The notes under the pieces were generated by a model, which searched no databases, was not told the DNA's origin, and saw nothing but the letters and a program-made list of their open reading frames with translations. DNA of 64,000 bases. It comes from Microcystis wesenbergii FACHB-1317. Its GTDB lineage: Bacteria; Cyanobacteriota; Cyanobacteriia; Cyanobacteriales; Microcystaceae. Where the stretch lies: NCBI RefSeq assembly GCF_014696875.1, contig NZ_JACJQV010000097.1, positions 1-64,000 on the forward strand, written 5' to 3'. How positions within the stretch are numbered: position 1 is the stretch's first letter; each line of letters opens with the position of its first letter. A program made the position numbers and the translations under genes. Shown one piece after another: positions 24,546 through 33,908 of the stretch.

Positions 24546-26237
24546 TGAAAAAGTTCCCCACTCCCTTAACCTTTCTCGCACTCTGTCAATGGGAACTGCT
24601 AAACCGCAGCCCAATTTAACGGCATTTTCTAGGGGTTTAGGAGTAGAAGAATTGGCACAAAATAAACTCGCCTGGGAAATCACTCCCACCACTTGATTTT
24701 TATCGTTTAAAACTGGACTTCCCGACTGTCCAGAAACGACAAACATGGATAAACTTAAGGATTTTTGGTTATTATCATTAACAGTGCCTTTGCTGACAGT
24801 CCAATCTTTTTGATTAAAAGGATTACCGATCGAGATTACTGGTTGATTAGCGGCAATTGGTAGGGGTGCTAAAGCTAAAGGTTTTAAATCTGGGGGGGGA
24901 TTTTTTACCTCTAATACTGCTAAATCCAGCCAGTCGTTAGGGGTGGTAATGTGGAGAATTTTAGCTTTTGAACGCTGGCGAATTTTTCCCTGGGGGGGTT
25001 GGCTATAATACTCGACAAAAATGCGCGCCTCTGCCTCGATTTCTTGACGGGAATTCGTCACCACATGGCGGTTAGTCACGATCCAAGCTGTATCTTGATC
25101 TCGTTTTAATAACCAACCAGTGCCGATGCCATTTTTATTTTGGCCGCGAATGACAATTTTAACAATTGAGCGTTTTAAATTCACCAGAGGATCACTCTTA
25201 ACACTGGGAATTATCTCTGGCATTTTTAATAATTCGGGATGATCGTGAATTAATCGCCCCCGTTGGATTTCCTGTAAAATAAATCTAGCTTCTGATAAAT
25301 TGGGATCGATTTCTACGGCCTGCCGACACCAATTTAGACCCTCATCGATCTGACCGCTATTGATATAGGTATAACAGAGATTTTCGTAAATCTCGGCATT
25401 TTTGGGGCTAATTTGCCGCGCCTGTTGAAAAACTGCCATGGCTTCCCCTAGTTTTCCCTGTTCCGCTAAAGCTTCGCCCAGATAATTATAAATATCCCCA
25501 TCTTTAGGGGCGTAAATTAAAGCCTGTCGATAGATTTGCTCTGCTTCCTGCCATTTTCCCTGTTTTCCTAGGGTTTCTCCTAATTTTTTGTAGGTTTCAC
25601 CCTGATTAGGTATCAATTCTAGAGCTTGCTGATAGGCATAACTGGCCTCTGGCCAGAGTTGCTGTTCACTGTAGGCCTTTCCCAGATAAAAATAGGCTTT
25701 TCCCTGACTAGGATCGAGAAAAACCGCTGCTTGCAGAGCTTTCGCCGCTTCATCCCAACGTTGTAAACTATAGAGAGCTTTTCCTAGCTGAAATTGCCCT
25801 TTAAAAGTTGGTTTAATGATAATTGCTTTTTGGTAAGCATCGATCGCCTCTGACCATTTTTGCTCTTGCGCGAAGATATCTCCCAAAGCGACTAAATGAT
25901 TACTTTGGGAGGGTTCCATCGGTGGTTTATTATTAACGATAAAGGCACGATTATATGCTTGTAAGGCTTCAGAATAGCGTTTTTGACTTTGCAAGACCTG
26001 AGCGATTTTTATATGGGCTTGACTAGAATTTTCGTCAAAAGATAAAACTGTTCGGTAAGCAGACAGAGCCGATTCCTTCTCCCCTGCGGCCAAAAGTCGA
26101 TCGCCTTGCCAGAGATAAGCCAAGGCAATAAGATAAAAAATAGCAAAGGGAGCGGCGACGATGAAGGCAATAATTAAAAATATTTGCAGGGGTTTGCTAG
26201 AGTAGCGGCGACCGATTTTAAGCTCTTTTCTTTTCAT
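24528..26237 (-). CDS. TPR protein with C-terminal trypsin-like serine protease domain
   Basis: 569 residues. One N-terminal membrane anchor (about 18-45) is followed by eight or so tetratricopeptide repeats (50-330), for example AHIKIAQVLQSQKRYSEALQAY and YFYLGKAYSEQQLWPEASYAY. The HtrA/trypsin-like domain (about 355-560) has an intact triad: His391 in TNRHVV, Asp438 in WLDLAVLEV, Ser505 in SGQSGSPVL. The protease probably faces the periplasm or lumen. No PDZ domain. Function unknown; TPRs suggest binding of a partner or substrate. Intact. Confidence 0.88.
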   Translation of the reverse strand: MKRKELKIGRRYSSKPLQIFLIIAFIVAAPFAIFYLIALAYLWQGDRLLAAGEKESALSAYRTVLSFDENSSQAHIKIAQVLQSQKRYSEALQAYNRAFIVNNKPPMEPSQSNHLVALGDIFAQEQKWSEAIDAYQKAIIIKPTFKGQFQLGKALYSLQRWDEAAKALQAAVFLDPSQGKAYFYLGKAYSEQQLWPEASYAYQQALELIPNQGETYKKLGETLGKQGKWQEAEQIYRQALIYAPKDGDIYNYLGEALAEQGKLGEAMAVFQQARQISPKNAEIYENLCYTYINSGQIDEGLNWCRQAVEIDPNLSEARFILQEIQRGRLIHDHPELLKMPEIIPSVKSDPLVNLKRSIVKIVIRGQNKNGIGTGWLLKRDQDTAWIVTNRHVVTNSRQEIEAEARIFVEYYSQPPQGKIRQRSKAKILHITTPNDWLDLAVLEVKNPPPDLKPLALAPLPIAANQPVISIGNPFNQKDWTVSKGTVNDNNQKSLSLSMFVVSGQSGSPVLNDKNQVVGVISQASLFCANSSTPKPLENAVKLGCGLAVPIDRVRERLREWGTFSVISNQ

Positions 26238-26589
26238 TTCTTGGTTAGGATAGACAACAGGCCAGAGGTGGTTCGATAGGTGTAATTAATTTTGTCTATG
26301 TACTTATAGGGGATGAGGGCAATAGTTAAAGTCGTGGCTGTTGGCCAGACAATTATCGCTCAAAACGAGCAAGATGCCAGTTAAAGCCAGAAAATTGCTA
26401 TTTTAAAATATGTCCTAGCCAATTCTTATTTTATTTTTATATCCGAAGACCGACAACTGAACAAAGGCAATTGTGTCTATTATTTTAAAGGAAACCGCCA
26501 GACGTTAAAACTATCGCTGAAAATCTCTGAACATAGCTCTAGTGCCAATTTTCCCCTTCACCTTGCACTAATTCCCTGTTCTTGAGACA
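26238..26589. other. Intergenic region without recognisable genes
   Basis: A 352-bp spacer. No open frame with family signature, and no repeat shared with the rest of the window was found. The DNA just before the ABC fragment (26530-26590) may be further debris of the lost transporter gene. Confidence 0.4.
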
Positions 26590-26613
26590 GTGCCGAATGT
26601 TGCCAAGTTCTCG

Positions 26614-26793
26614 TCGTCCTCTTCTGACAGGGTAAATATCACCCATCGTCTCAGTACCGTTCGAGCAGCTGATCAAATTGTCGTCTTAGATAATGGTCCC
26701 ATTGTCGAGATCGGTAGCCATGACCAATTATTAAATCAGCAGGGAATCTATCAACCTCTCCACTCTTTACAAGAAAGCGGTGAACTGGTTTAG
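26614..26793 (+). pseudogene. C-terminal fragment of an ABC exporter ATPase
   Basis: The reading [20 protein letters not shown], then [16 protein letters not shown], is the H-loop and end of an MsbA/HlyB-type ABC exporter nucleotide-binding domain. Walker A, the signature motif and all membrane segments are absent upstream. Only about 55 codons remain. Confidence 0.82.
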
Positions 26794-26851
26794 TCTTAAA
26801 ATAGTCCCCGATAGCGGACCGAGAAAATATGATCTAATGGGAGTTGATACC

Positions 26852-27172
26852 ATGTCTAACGAAACCGTTACCTATTCCCTAGAAGCTGTTTTGACTAGGA
26901 TTGAGGGGAAAATTGACAATCTCCAAAAAGATGTTGACCAAAAATTTGAAAGTCTCCAAAAAGATTTTAACCAAAAATTTGACAAAATCGACGAAAGGTT
27001 AAATAAGCTAGAGGTAGGACAGGCCAAGTTAACCGAAAAGGTTGAGGGCATCGATAATCGCCTAAAATCAGTGGAAGGAACCCAAAAAAATCAGGTTTGG
27101 ACATTAATTATTCTTTTGGCAAGTGCGATCGCTACAGCTGGTTGGAAAGTATTTTTTTCAGGTAATCCCTAG
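26852..27172 (+). CDS. Small coiled-coil protein with C-terminal membrane anchor
   Basis: 106 residues from ATG 26852. Heptad-like repeats occupy residues 10-80 (IEGKIDNLQKDVDQKF, SLQKDFNQKFDKIDERL, KLTEKVEGIDNRLKSVEG), followed by one hydrophobic segment WTLIILLASAIATAGWKVFF at the C terminus. It resembles small tail-anchored coiled-coil proteins common in cyanobacteria, of unknown function. A partial tandem duplicate follows. Confidence 0.7.
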   Translation: MSNETVTYSLEAVLTRIEGKIDNLQKDVDQKFESLQKDFNQKFDKIDERLNKLEVGQAKLTEKVEGIDNRLKSVEGTQKNQVWTLIILLASAIATAGWKVFFSGNP

Positions 27173-27314
27173 AATTAAACCGTGGCTATTAGTCACAGTT
27201 TCAAGTTTTGTCATCCCAGAAAAACGATCTTCTCAGACAACCTCGAACTGGTTTAGTCTTAAAATAGTCCCCGATAGCGGACCGAGAAAATATGATTTAA
27301 TGGAAGTTGATACC

Positions 27315-27446
27315 ATGTCTAACGAAACCTTTATCTATTACCTAGAAGCTGTTTTGACGAGGATTGAGGGGAAAATTGACAATCTCCAAAAAGATGTTAA
27401 CCAAAAATTTGACCAAATCGACGAACAGTTAAATAGGGGTTGCTGA
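27315..27446 (+). pseudogene. Second copy of the coiled-coil gene, cut by a MITE
   Basis: The N terminus MSNETFIYYLEAVLTRIEGK and about 75 bp upstream repeat the preceding gene. The frame is lost at 27437, where a MITE begins. After the element, the DNA from 27678 (TAATTATTCTTTGGGCAGG) matches the membrane-anchor part of the first copy, so the middle 100 bp was also lost. Confidence 0.8.
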
Positions 27447-27677
27447 ATAAATCTAAAAACCTTGTTGGGTAAGACTTTTAGACTTTTTTTCCCTCAAAAA
27501 GTGCCAACCCTTGGAGGGATCGGGGGGAAAATTCCGGGACTTTTTCCCTGAAAATTAGCTAATTTACCAGATGAAAATGGGTAAAACCCCACACCCCCCC
27601 TGCCCCCCGACCCCCCCGATGTCGGGGGGGTCGGGGGGCCACACCCTATCCCCACGAAAAACTTTTTCAGCCAACCC
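27437..27677. mobile_element. MITE of the TGCTGAA family, 241 bp
   Basis: The ends GGGTTGCTGAA (27437-27447) and TTCAGCCAACCC (27666-27677) are inverted repeats like those of the elements at 7848-8072 and 37382-37594. Inside are AAGACTTTT and GAAAAACTTTTTCAGC blocks shared with the 7848 element. No target duplication, which fits the deletion seen in the host gene. Confidence 0.72.
27603..27638. repeat. 17-bp perfect GC-only-type hairpin with 2-nt loop
   Basis: The left arm CCCCCCGACCCCCCCGA (27603-27619) and right arm TCGGGGGGGTCGGGGGG (27622-27638) are exactly complementary, loop TG. It lies inside the MITE. The G runs could also form quadruplex structures on the + strand. Confidence 0.85.
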
Positions 27678-27825
27678 TAATTATTCTTTGGGCAGGTGCG
27701 ATCGCCGTTGCTTTCCTGACAACCTTCTCCAAGATTTGATCTAATCTCAGACAGAAGTAAGCCCGATCCAATTACCCGCTCTCTATGTGCGAGAATAGCC
27801 TGTGTGAAAAACCTAGGTAATTGTT

Positions 27826-30471
27826 ATGGTTGCACATATACAAAATAGGCAGTTTAACGGGTTGTCTAGTCAAGAAGCTAGTGAGCGCTTGAAACAGCAC
27901 GGCTACAACGAACTCCCCTCAACCCAGCATCGTACTTTTTTAACCATCGCCCTAGACATTATCCAAGAGCCGATTTTCTTGCTCCTGATTGCCTGTGGTG
28001 TCATCTACCTCTTTTTGGGTGATGCACAAGAAGCTCTGATTTTGTTGGGGTTTGTCTTTTTTATTATTGGCATCAATCTTTACCAGGAGCAAAAAACGGA
28101 ACGTTCTCTAGAAGCACTGCGGGACTTATCCAGTCCGCGGGCCTTGGTGATTCGAGATGGGGAGCGACAGCGAATTGCCGGCCGAGAAGTGGTACAGGGC
28201 GATTTGATCGTGGTGGAGGAGGGCGATCGCGTTCCTGCGGATGCGATTTTGCTGTGGTCCACTCACTTGACGATTGATGAATCGCTGTTAACCGGAGAGT
28301 CTGTTCCGGTCAGGAAACGCACCATCCACAGGGAAGAAGACCCGAAGCACCTTTCAGCCACCTTGAGACCGGGTGGAGACGACTTACCCACCGTCTATTC
28401 TGGTACTCTGGCGGTACAAGGGCAGGGCATTGCCCAGGTGCAAGCAACGGGTATAGGCACTGAAATGGGAAAAATTGGCAAGGCTCTGCAAACGGTTGAA
28501 CCGGAAGACACGGTCTTACAAAAAGAAACCCGTCGCATTGTCGGTAAATTGACGATGATCGCCCTTGCCATTTGTGCGGCGGTGGTCGTGATTTATGGAT
28601 TAACCCGGGCCGATTGGTTACAGGGCTTTTTGGCAGGATTAGCGCTGGCAATGGCAATTTTGCCCAATGAAATTCCGGTGGTGCTGGCCATCTTTCTGGC
28701 TCTGGGAGCGTGGCGATTCTCGCAAAAACAGGTACTAACTCGTCGCATTCCAGTGGTTGAAACCCTGGGTTCTGTCACCGTTCTTTGTGTCGATAAGACT
28801 GGAACCCTGACATTGAACCAAATGGCCGTCAAACAATTGTTGGTTTACAGCGGCTCCAATGCTTATCTGTACGATGTGACGCTCCACGAGCGCGAACCCT
28901 TGCCCGAAGTCCTTCATCCCCTGATCGAGTTTGGCATTCTAGCGAGTCGCAAAGATCCCTTTGACCCGATGGAGAAAGCGTTGCAGCAAATTGGTTGGGA
29001 TTACCTAGCCAAGACTGAACACCTGCATAGCGATTGGCAACTACTGCACGAATATCCCCTGTCCACCGATCTCTTGGCCATGTCCTGTGTCTGGGAATCC
29101 CTGACGGGGGAGCTTACCGTTGCGGCAAAAGGAGCCCCAGAAGCGATCGCCGATCTCTGCCATTTCAGCCCGATTCAACAACAGGATCTGGTCGAACAGA
29201 TCCAGGCAATGGCCAGAGAAGGTTTGCGAGTTCTGGGAGTTGCCCAAGGACGCAAAATAGGAACATTACCCAAAACCCACGCTCTTGAGTCATCCGGGCC
29301 TCCAGCCTACTTAGAATCTGACGATCGCTTACCTGTTCAACAACACGACTTTGAGTTTGAATTTGTCGGACTCATCGGCCTGGAAGACCCCGTGCGTCCT
29401 ACTGTGGCACCTGCGATCGCTGAATGCTATGGTGCGGGAATTCGCGTTGTCATGATTACGGGTGATTATCCCGTAACAGCCCAGAATATTGCCCGTCAGA
29501 TTGGACTCAGGCCTTTAGACAAGGTGATCACCGGTAGGGAACTGGAGCAAATGGGTGAGTCGGAACTGCGCGATCGCATTCAAAGCACCAACATCTTTGC
29601 CCGTGTCGTCCCCGAACAAAAACTATTGATTGTCAATGCACTGAAACGCTCCGGGGAAATTGTGGCCATGACCGGTGATGGTGTCAACGATGCCCCGGCT
29701 CTTAAGTCTGCTCATATCGGCATTGCCATGGGTGAACGGGGGACCGATGTAGCGCGCGAGTCTGCCGATTTGGTCCTGTTGAAAGATGATTTTTCATCCA
29801 TCGTCGAATCGGTCAAACTAGGAAGACGTATCTTTGACAACCTGAAAAAGGGGATGGCCTATACCTTGGCCGTTCACGTTCCGATCGCGGGTATGTCGTT
29901 GATTCCAGTCATGTTTGGCTGGCCCTTGGTGCTACTCCCCATCCACATTGCCTTTCTGCACTTGATTATCGATCCAGCCTGCACGGTTGTGTTTGAAGCT
30001 GAACCGGCAGAAAGCGATATTATGCGTCGCCCCCCCCGTAATCCCAAAGAACCCTTGTTCAGTCGTCGGACGTTGCGATTGGCCTTGCTTCAAGGGATCA
30101 GCGTTTTAGTGGTACTGCTTATTGTATTCGCGATCGCCTATAACAACGGCAATAGTGAATTTGATGCTCGTGCCTTAGCATTTACGACATTGATTATCTC
30201 CAACCTCGCTATGATCTTAACCAATCGTTCCTGGTCCCGAACGATTCCAGAAATGCTCCAAGCTCCTAATCAGGCTTTGTGGTGGGTGATCGGCGGTGGA
30301 CTCCTGTTTTTGGGATTAGTTCTCTATGTTCCCCTGCTACGACACCTGTTCAGCTTTTCATTTCTACATACTGATGATTTGCTGGTCAGCTTAGTTTCTG
30401 GAGTTGTCAGTATTTTCTGGTTTGAAGGACTAAAACTGTGGAACCGTCGGCACTTGAACATCCAAAAATAA
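27826..30471 (+). CDS. Cation-translocating P-type ATPase (P2-type)
   Basis: 881 residues. Motifs in order: a cation-ATPase N-terminal segment (LSSQEASERLKQHGYNEL), the actuator LLTGESVPV, the M4 ion-binding-type motif AILPNEIPVVLA, the phosphorylation site DKTGTLT (Asp323), an N domain with KGAPEAIADLC, the hinge TGDGVNDAPALKSAHIGIAMG (Thr616 onward), then four C-terminal membrane segments with AEPAESDIMRRPPR. It is of the SERCA/PMR1-like class; the substrate (Ca2+, Na+ or another) is not settled. GC content is visibly higher than its neighbours (little A/T-richness at third positions). A 150-bp leader separates it from the MITE. Confidence 0.93.
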   Translation: MVAHIQNRQFNGLSSQEASERLKQHGYNELPSTQHRTFLTIALDIIQEPIFLLLIACGVIYLFLGDAQEALILLGFVFFIIGINLYQEQKTERSLEALRDLSSPRALVIRDGERQRIAGREVVQGDLIVVEEGDRVPADAILLWSTHLTIDESLLTGESVPVRKRTIHREEDPKHLSATLRPGGDDLPTVYSGTLAVQGQGIAQVQATGIGTEMGKIGKALQTVEPEDTVLQKETRRIVGKLTMIALAICAAVVVIYGLTRADWLQGFLAGLALAMAILPNEIPVVLAIFLALGAWRFSQKQVLTRRIPVVETLGSVTVLCVDKTGTLTLNQMAVKQLLVYSGSNAYLYDVTLHEREPLPEVLHPLIEFGILASRKDPFDPMEKALQQIGWDYLAKTEHLHSDWQLLHEYPLSTDLLAMSCVWESLTGELTVAAKGAPEAIADLCHFSPIQQQDLVEQIQAMAREGLRVLGVAQGRKIGTLPKTHALESSGPPAYLESDDRLPVQQHDFEFEFVGLIGLEDPVRPTVAPAIAECYGAGIRVVMITGDYPVTAQNIARQIGLRPLDKVITGRELEQMGESELRDRIQSTNIFARVVPEQKLLIVNALKRSGEIVAMTGDGVNDAPALKSAHIGIAMGERGTDVARESADLVLLKDDFSSIVESVKLGRRIFDNLKKGMAYTLAVHVPIAGMSLIPVMFGWPLVLLPIHIAFLHLIIDPACTVVFEAEPAESDIMRRPPRNPKEPLFSRRTLRLALLQGISVLVVLLIVFAIAYNNGNSEFDARALAFTTLIISNLAMILTNRSWSRTIPEMLQAPNQALWWVIGGGLLFLGLVLYVPLLRHLFSFSFLHTDDLLVSLVSGVVSIFWFEGLKLWNRRHLNIQK

Positions 30472-30588
30472 AAGGCATCATAGATTCCACGATCGGTTAC
30501 AAATTGTTGCAGCAGTGCGCTATGTAGTTGCTTGAATGAATTGTGCCTACCTACTTAATAATCGGCATGGTGGGTTAAATCATCAAGT

Positions 30589-31575
30589 TTAACCCTCTGC
30601 TAACCAGCGCACGGCATCCTTAGCGTGGTAGGTTAAGATAATATCGGCACCCGCCCGTTTAAAGCTGGTTAAAGTCTCTAAAGTCACTCGTTTTTCGTCA
30701 ATCCAGCCATTTAACGCCGCCGCTTTAATCATTGAATATTCCCCCGACACATTGTAGGCAGCCACGGGTAAATTAGTCATTTCCTTGATTCTCCAGATAA
30801 TATCCAGGTAAGATAGAGCAGGTTTTACCATTAACATATCTGCTCCCTCTAATACGTCTAATTCCACCTCTTTTAAGGCTTCCCTGGCATTACCCGGATC
30901 CATTTGGTAGGTTCTGCGATCGCCGAATTGGGGGGTAGAATCAGCCGCATCCCGAAACGGACCATAATAGGCAGAAGCATATTTAGCCGTATAGGAAAGA
31001 ATCGGTGTATCACTATAACCCGCCTCATCCAATCCTTGACGAATTGCCTGCACAAAACCATCCATCATTCCCGACGGTGCAATGATATCCACTCCCGCTT
31101 TTACCTGAGAAACGGCGGTTTTTTGCAATAATCCCAGAGTAGGATCGTTTAACACCCTGCCGGTTAAATCTCCCGTTTGTAGATAACCACAATGACCGTG
31201 GTTGGTATATTCACACAAACAAGTATCGGCGACAATGAGTAGATCGGGAACTGCCTCTTTAATTGCTGTGGCCGCTTTCTGCACAATACCATGATCGTGC
31301 CATGCTCCCGTCGCCTCTGTGTCTTTACTTTCCGGCAGCCCGAATAAAATAATCGCTGGGATTCCTAAATCCCGCACTTCCTTGGCTTCGTCAACAATTT
31401 TATCGATTGATAATTGGTACACCCCCGGCATCGATTTGACTTCTAAGGCAATACCTTCCCCCGCCGTGGCGAAAAGAGGATAGATAAAGTCATTGGCTGT
31501 CAAGACGGTTTCACTCACCAGACGGCGCATTTGAGGGGTTTGACGCAGACGACGGGGGCGATGAATAGGAAACAT
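30589..31575 (-). CDS. hemB: Porphobilinogen synthase (delta-aminolevulinic acid dehydratase)
   Basis: 328 residues, the normal size. It has the zinc-type cysteine cluster [14 protein letters not shown], the active-site lysine segments [16 protein letters not shown] and [10 protein letters not shown], and the allosteric-type N terminus. It condenses two 5-aminolevulinate molecules to porphobilinogen for heme, chlorophyll and bilins. It stands alone; no other hem gene is next to it. Confidence 0.98.
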   Translation of the reverse strand: MFPIHRPRRLRQTPQMRRLVSETVLTANDFIYPLFATAGEGIALEVKSMPGVYQLSIDKIVDEAKEVRDLGIPAIILFGLPESKDTEATGAWHDHGIVQKAATAIKEAVPDLLIVADTCLCEYTNHGHCGYLQTGDLTGRVLNDPTLGLLQKTAVSQVKAGVDIIAPSGMMDGFVQAIRQGLDEAGYSDTPILSYTAKYASAYYGPFRDAADSTPQFGDRRTYQMDPGNAREALKEVELDVLEGADMLMVKPALSYLDIIWRIKEMTNLPVAAYNVSGEYSMIKAAALNGWIDEKRVTLETLTSFKRAGADIILTYHAKDAVRWLAEG

Positions 31576-32079
31576 AGTTTTTTGTGATTAAATCGGGAAT
31601 CTGGTCTTTAGTTTAAATCTTTGCTGAGTATGAACACAAATCGATTCAGCCGGCTGCGGGCTGCCAGCAGCTATCCGCAAGATTTAGTTATTTTGAGCTT
31701 AATCAACCTATTTAGGTCAAAAATGACCTAATGAGGCTTTATCATCATTTTGAGGGCGAAAAACCAGCAATTTGACTAAAATTTAATCTTTATACCGATC
31801 ACTTTTGCTGTCGCCACCACCCCATCTCTTTACAAAACTTTACCTGATCAGTTATCAGTTACCAGTTATCAGTTATCAGTTATCAGATGTGAGTTTTCAG
31901 TTCACCGATGGCTCTCTTGGATATTGGCTGAAAAATGTTCACAGTGTTACATTAGCGGCGCAAGCGTTCACTGATTACTGATTACTGTTCACTGTTCACT
32001 GACTCCCAAAACCCATCTCCATTTGGGAGAAGGATCGTTTATTCTAGGAAGTAAGAGCGATCAATTCAGGATTTTTGCT
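31576..32079. repeat. Spacer with CAGTTATCAG repeats
   Basis: Bases 31849-31888 carry CAGTTATCAGTTACCAG units, and 31968-32000 the complementary CTGATTACTG and TTCACTG units, so the tract can fold back. The remainder holds no gene. Promoters of the phasin-like gene should lie at its right end. Confidence 0.55.
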
Positions 32080-32445
32080 ATGGTCAACTTAGGTGATTTA
32101 GTCAAAAAAGCAGTTTATTTGGGTGTAGGCATTGCCGCTTATGCCGCCGAAAAAGCTGAAGTAAATTTACAAGAATTAAGAAATCAAGCCCAAAAATTAG
32201 CCGATGAGATGATTGCTCGCGGCGAAATAAATGCGGAAGAAGCGAGGAAATACGTTGATGAGTTGGTGAAACAGGCACAACAGCAAGCGGTGGCAGCTAA
32301 CGAATCTAATATTCCCCATGAACCCCGACGGATAGAAATTATTGAAGATGAGGAGGACACCAAAGCAGCCGATCCCAAAGTAGATGAATTGCGGCAAAAG
32401 GTGGAACGTCTTCAGGAGGAATTACGGAAACTGCAACAGGATTAA
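32080..32445 (+). CDS. Phasin-like helical protein
   Basis: 121 residues from ATG 32080. Short hydrophobic N-terminal helix (LGDLVKKAVYLGVGIAAYAAEKA), then long amphipathic helices (LQELRNQAQKLADEMIARGE, EEARKYVDELVKQAQQQA), an acidic linker and a coiled-coil end (VDELRQKVERLQEELRKL). This is the phasin family pattern; whether it coats polyhydroxybutyrate granules or has another role is not shown. The start at 32080 is favoured over an upstream in-frame one because homologous proteins begin MVNLGDLV-like. Confidence 0.7.
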   Translation: MVNLGDLVKKAVYLGVGIAAYAAEKAEVNLQELRNQAQKLADEMIARGEINAEEARKYVDELVKQAQQQAVAANESNIPHEPRRIEIIEDEEDTKAADPKVDELRQKVERLQEELRKLQQD

Positions 32446-32504
32446 AACCTAGATTTTAGCGACAAATAATTAATTATTACCAGACAAGGGATGCAAGTAT
32501 AAAC

Positions 32505-32885
32505 ATGGACGATTGGCAGAAGGATTTTTGGGAAGTGATCGAAACTGTGGCGCTAGGAATTGAAAATTTTTTCCAAGAAGTTACCCAAACTATCGAAGAA
32601 ATCAATGAGGAAATTATCATCGATCTGGAACAGTTTATTCAAGAGGTTTTACCCCAGGAATTAGAGGAATTTTTTAACCTCGATGAATCCCTATTTTCGG
32701 AATTAGATGAACCCTCGGATTTTACCCTCACTCCTAAAGTTAACCCCGATCCTAACACCCATCCTGCTTGTATCGGTTGCCGTAATTATCACGGTTATAT
32801 CTACGGAGGCAATCTTCTCGTCTGCGGTTTCCATCCCTACGGTTGGGATAGTGATAGTTGTCCCGATTGGCAAGCAGAGGATTAA
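32505..32885 (+). CDS. Conserved cyanobacterial protein with Cys-rich C terminus
   Basis: 126 residues. The N-terminal two thirds is acidic and helical (DFWEVIETVALGIENFFQEV, EEINEEIIIDLEQFIQEV). The C-terminal segment has CIGCRNYHGYIYGGN, then LVCGFHPYGW and SCPDWQ: four to five Cys plus His that could bind a metal. It is 60 nt downstream of the phasin-like gene, possibly in one operon. Function unknown. Confidence 0.72.
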   Translation: MDDWQKDFWEVIETVALGIENFFQEVTQTIEEINEEIIIDLEQFIQEVLPQELEEFFNLDESLFSELDEPSDFTLTPKVNPDPNTHPACIGCRNYHGYIYGGNLLVCGFHPYGWDSDSCPDWQAED

Positions 32886-32961
32886 TTATTTTTCCAGAAA
32901 ATTAGGTAGGGATAATAACCCTACCTGATTTTATTTCAAAGCAATTATCTGTCATTTTTAG

Positions 32962-33111
32962 TTAAGAATTACCCTTGGGAGCATGGTAAGGTTCAGAATC
33001 AAAAGGCTGCATCCCCACATCGGGATATTCATCATTGTTGGGACTAAAAATGCGAGCGAAAGCTTCTGTTAGGTACTGGACAAAATTGTGTAATGTATCC
33101 TTGATATTCAT
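32962..33111 (-). CDS. 49-residue conserved-looking small protein
   Basis: It starts ATG 33111 behind GGAGAG. It reads MNIKDTLHNFVQYLTEAFAR, IFSPNNDEYPDVGMQPF and ends APKGNS. The amphipathic helix followed by EYPxxGxQPF resembles a small protein seen widely in cyanobacteria. No function is known to me. It would be missed by length cut-offs. Confidence 0.6.
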   Translation of the reverse strand: MNIKDTLHNFVQYLTEAFARIFSPNNDEYPDVGMQPFDSEPYHAPKGNS

Positions 33112-33287
33112 TGCTTTTCTCTCCGACTCTCGACAATAATCTCTTTTTCGGATCAGGTTAATTCACCCCTCCATCCCCATTATCTGGCCAGAATCTCATC
33201 AATTGTTGACTTTTGAGATAATTCTTGAATAATCTTCATAAGACTTTATATTTTTTCTTGTTTATTTAAACTTTTATAATAATTCTT

Positions 33288-33908
33288 CTATTTTTGTAAA
33301 CTAAAAGGCCTGTTAAATAAAACACCGTATCTTTGTTGATCATCTAAGCATAAATATTCATTGACAAAAACTGTTAATTGAGCATTATCTATCTCCTCAT
33401 CACAAAAAGGATCAATGGCTGCCTTACGAAGTGCTTTGATTTTATTGAGGTTTAATCCCAACTTTTCGATAGTATTAATTGCTTTTTGATCATCTTCTTG
33501 TGCAGGTTTAATTGTGCCATCATAGTTAAAAGCAAAGTGAGACTCACAATCGGGATTAAGTGGAGAGATTAAGAGATTTTCATCAAACCAGCTATTTTTT
33601 AGATTACCACAGCGCCGAGGTTCACCAGTCCTAAGATTTGCCTGACAGGAACATAGCAAATTGGCATAATCTAAGGGATCAACAGTGGGATCACTTTGAG
33701 GTTTAAAATGTTCTATATGGTATTCACCATCAATCAATCGATTTTCACAATAACAACATATTTCCCCCTGTTCTGTCATCAAAGCTTTAATTAGTATTTC
33801 TTTTGGTTTTCCCGCTAAATTTCTAAAGTCGGGCTGCCAATCTGAGTTAGCTTGCTCTTTCCAATTCTTAAACTCCGGTGGTTCTTGTCTTTTCCTAATA
33901 TACTTCAT
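33288..33908 (-). CDS. ptuB: PtuB-like HNH endonuclease of a Septu-type system (TIGR02646)
   Basis: 206 residues. The HNH core is visible: CCYCENRL (first Cys pair), HIEHFKPQS (His-x-x-His), then LDYANLLCSC and RRCGNLK with zinc-type cysteines and the catalytic Asn. It overlaps the upstream AAA-type ATPase gene by 4 nt (ATGA). This ATPase-HNH pairing is the Septu anti-phage arrangement, in which the nuclease is released or licensed upon infection. The defence role is inferred from gene pairing. Confidence 0.82.
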   Translation of the reverse strand: MKYIRKRQEPPEFKNWKEQANSDWQPDFRNLAGKPKEILIKALMTEQGEICCYCENRLIDGEYHIEHFKPQSDPTVDPLDYANLLCSCQANLRTGEPRRCGNLKNSWFDENLLISPLNPDCESHFAFNYDGTIKPAQEDDQKAINTIEKLGLNLNKIKALRKAAIDPFCDEEIDNAQLTVFVNEYLCLDDQQRYGVLFNRPFSLQK

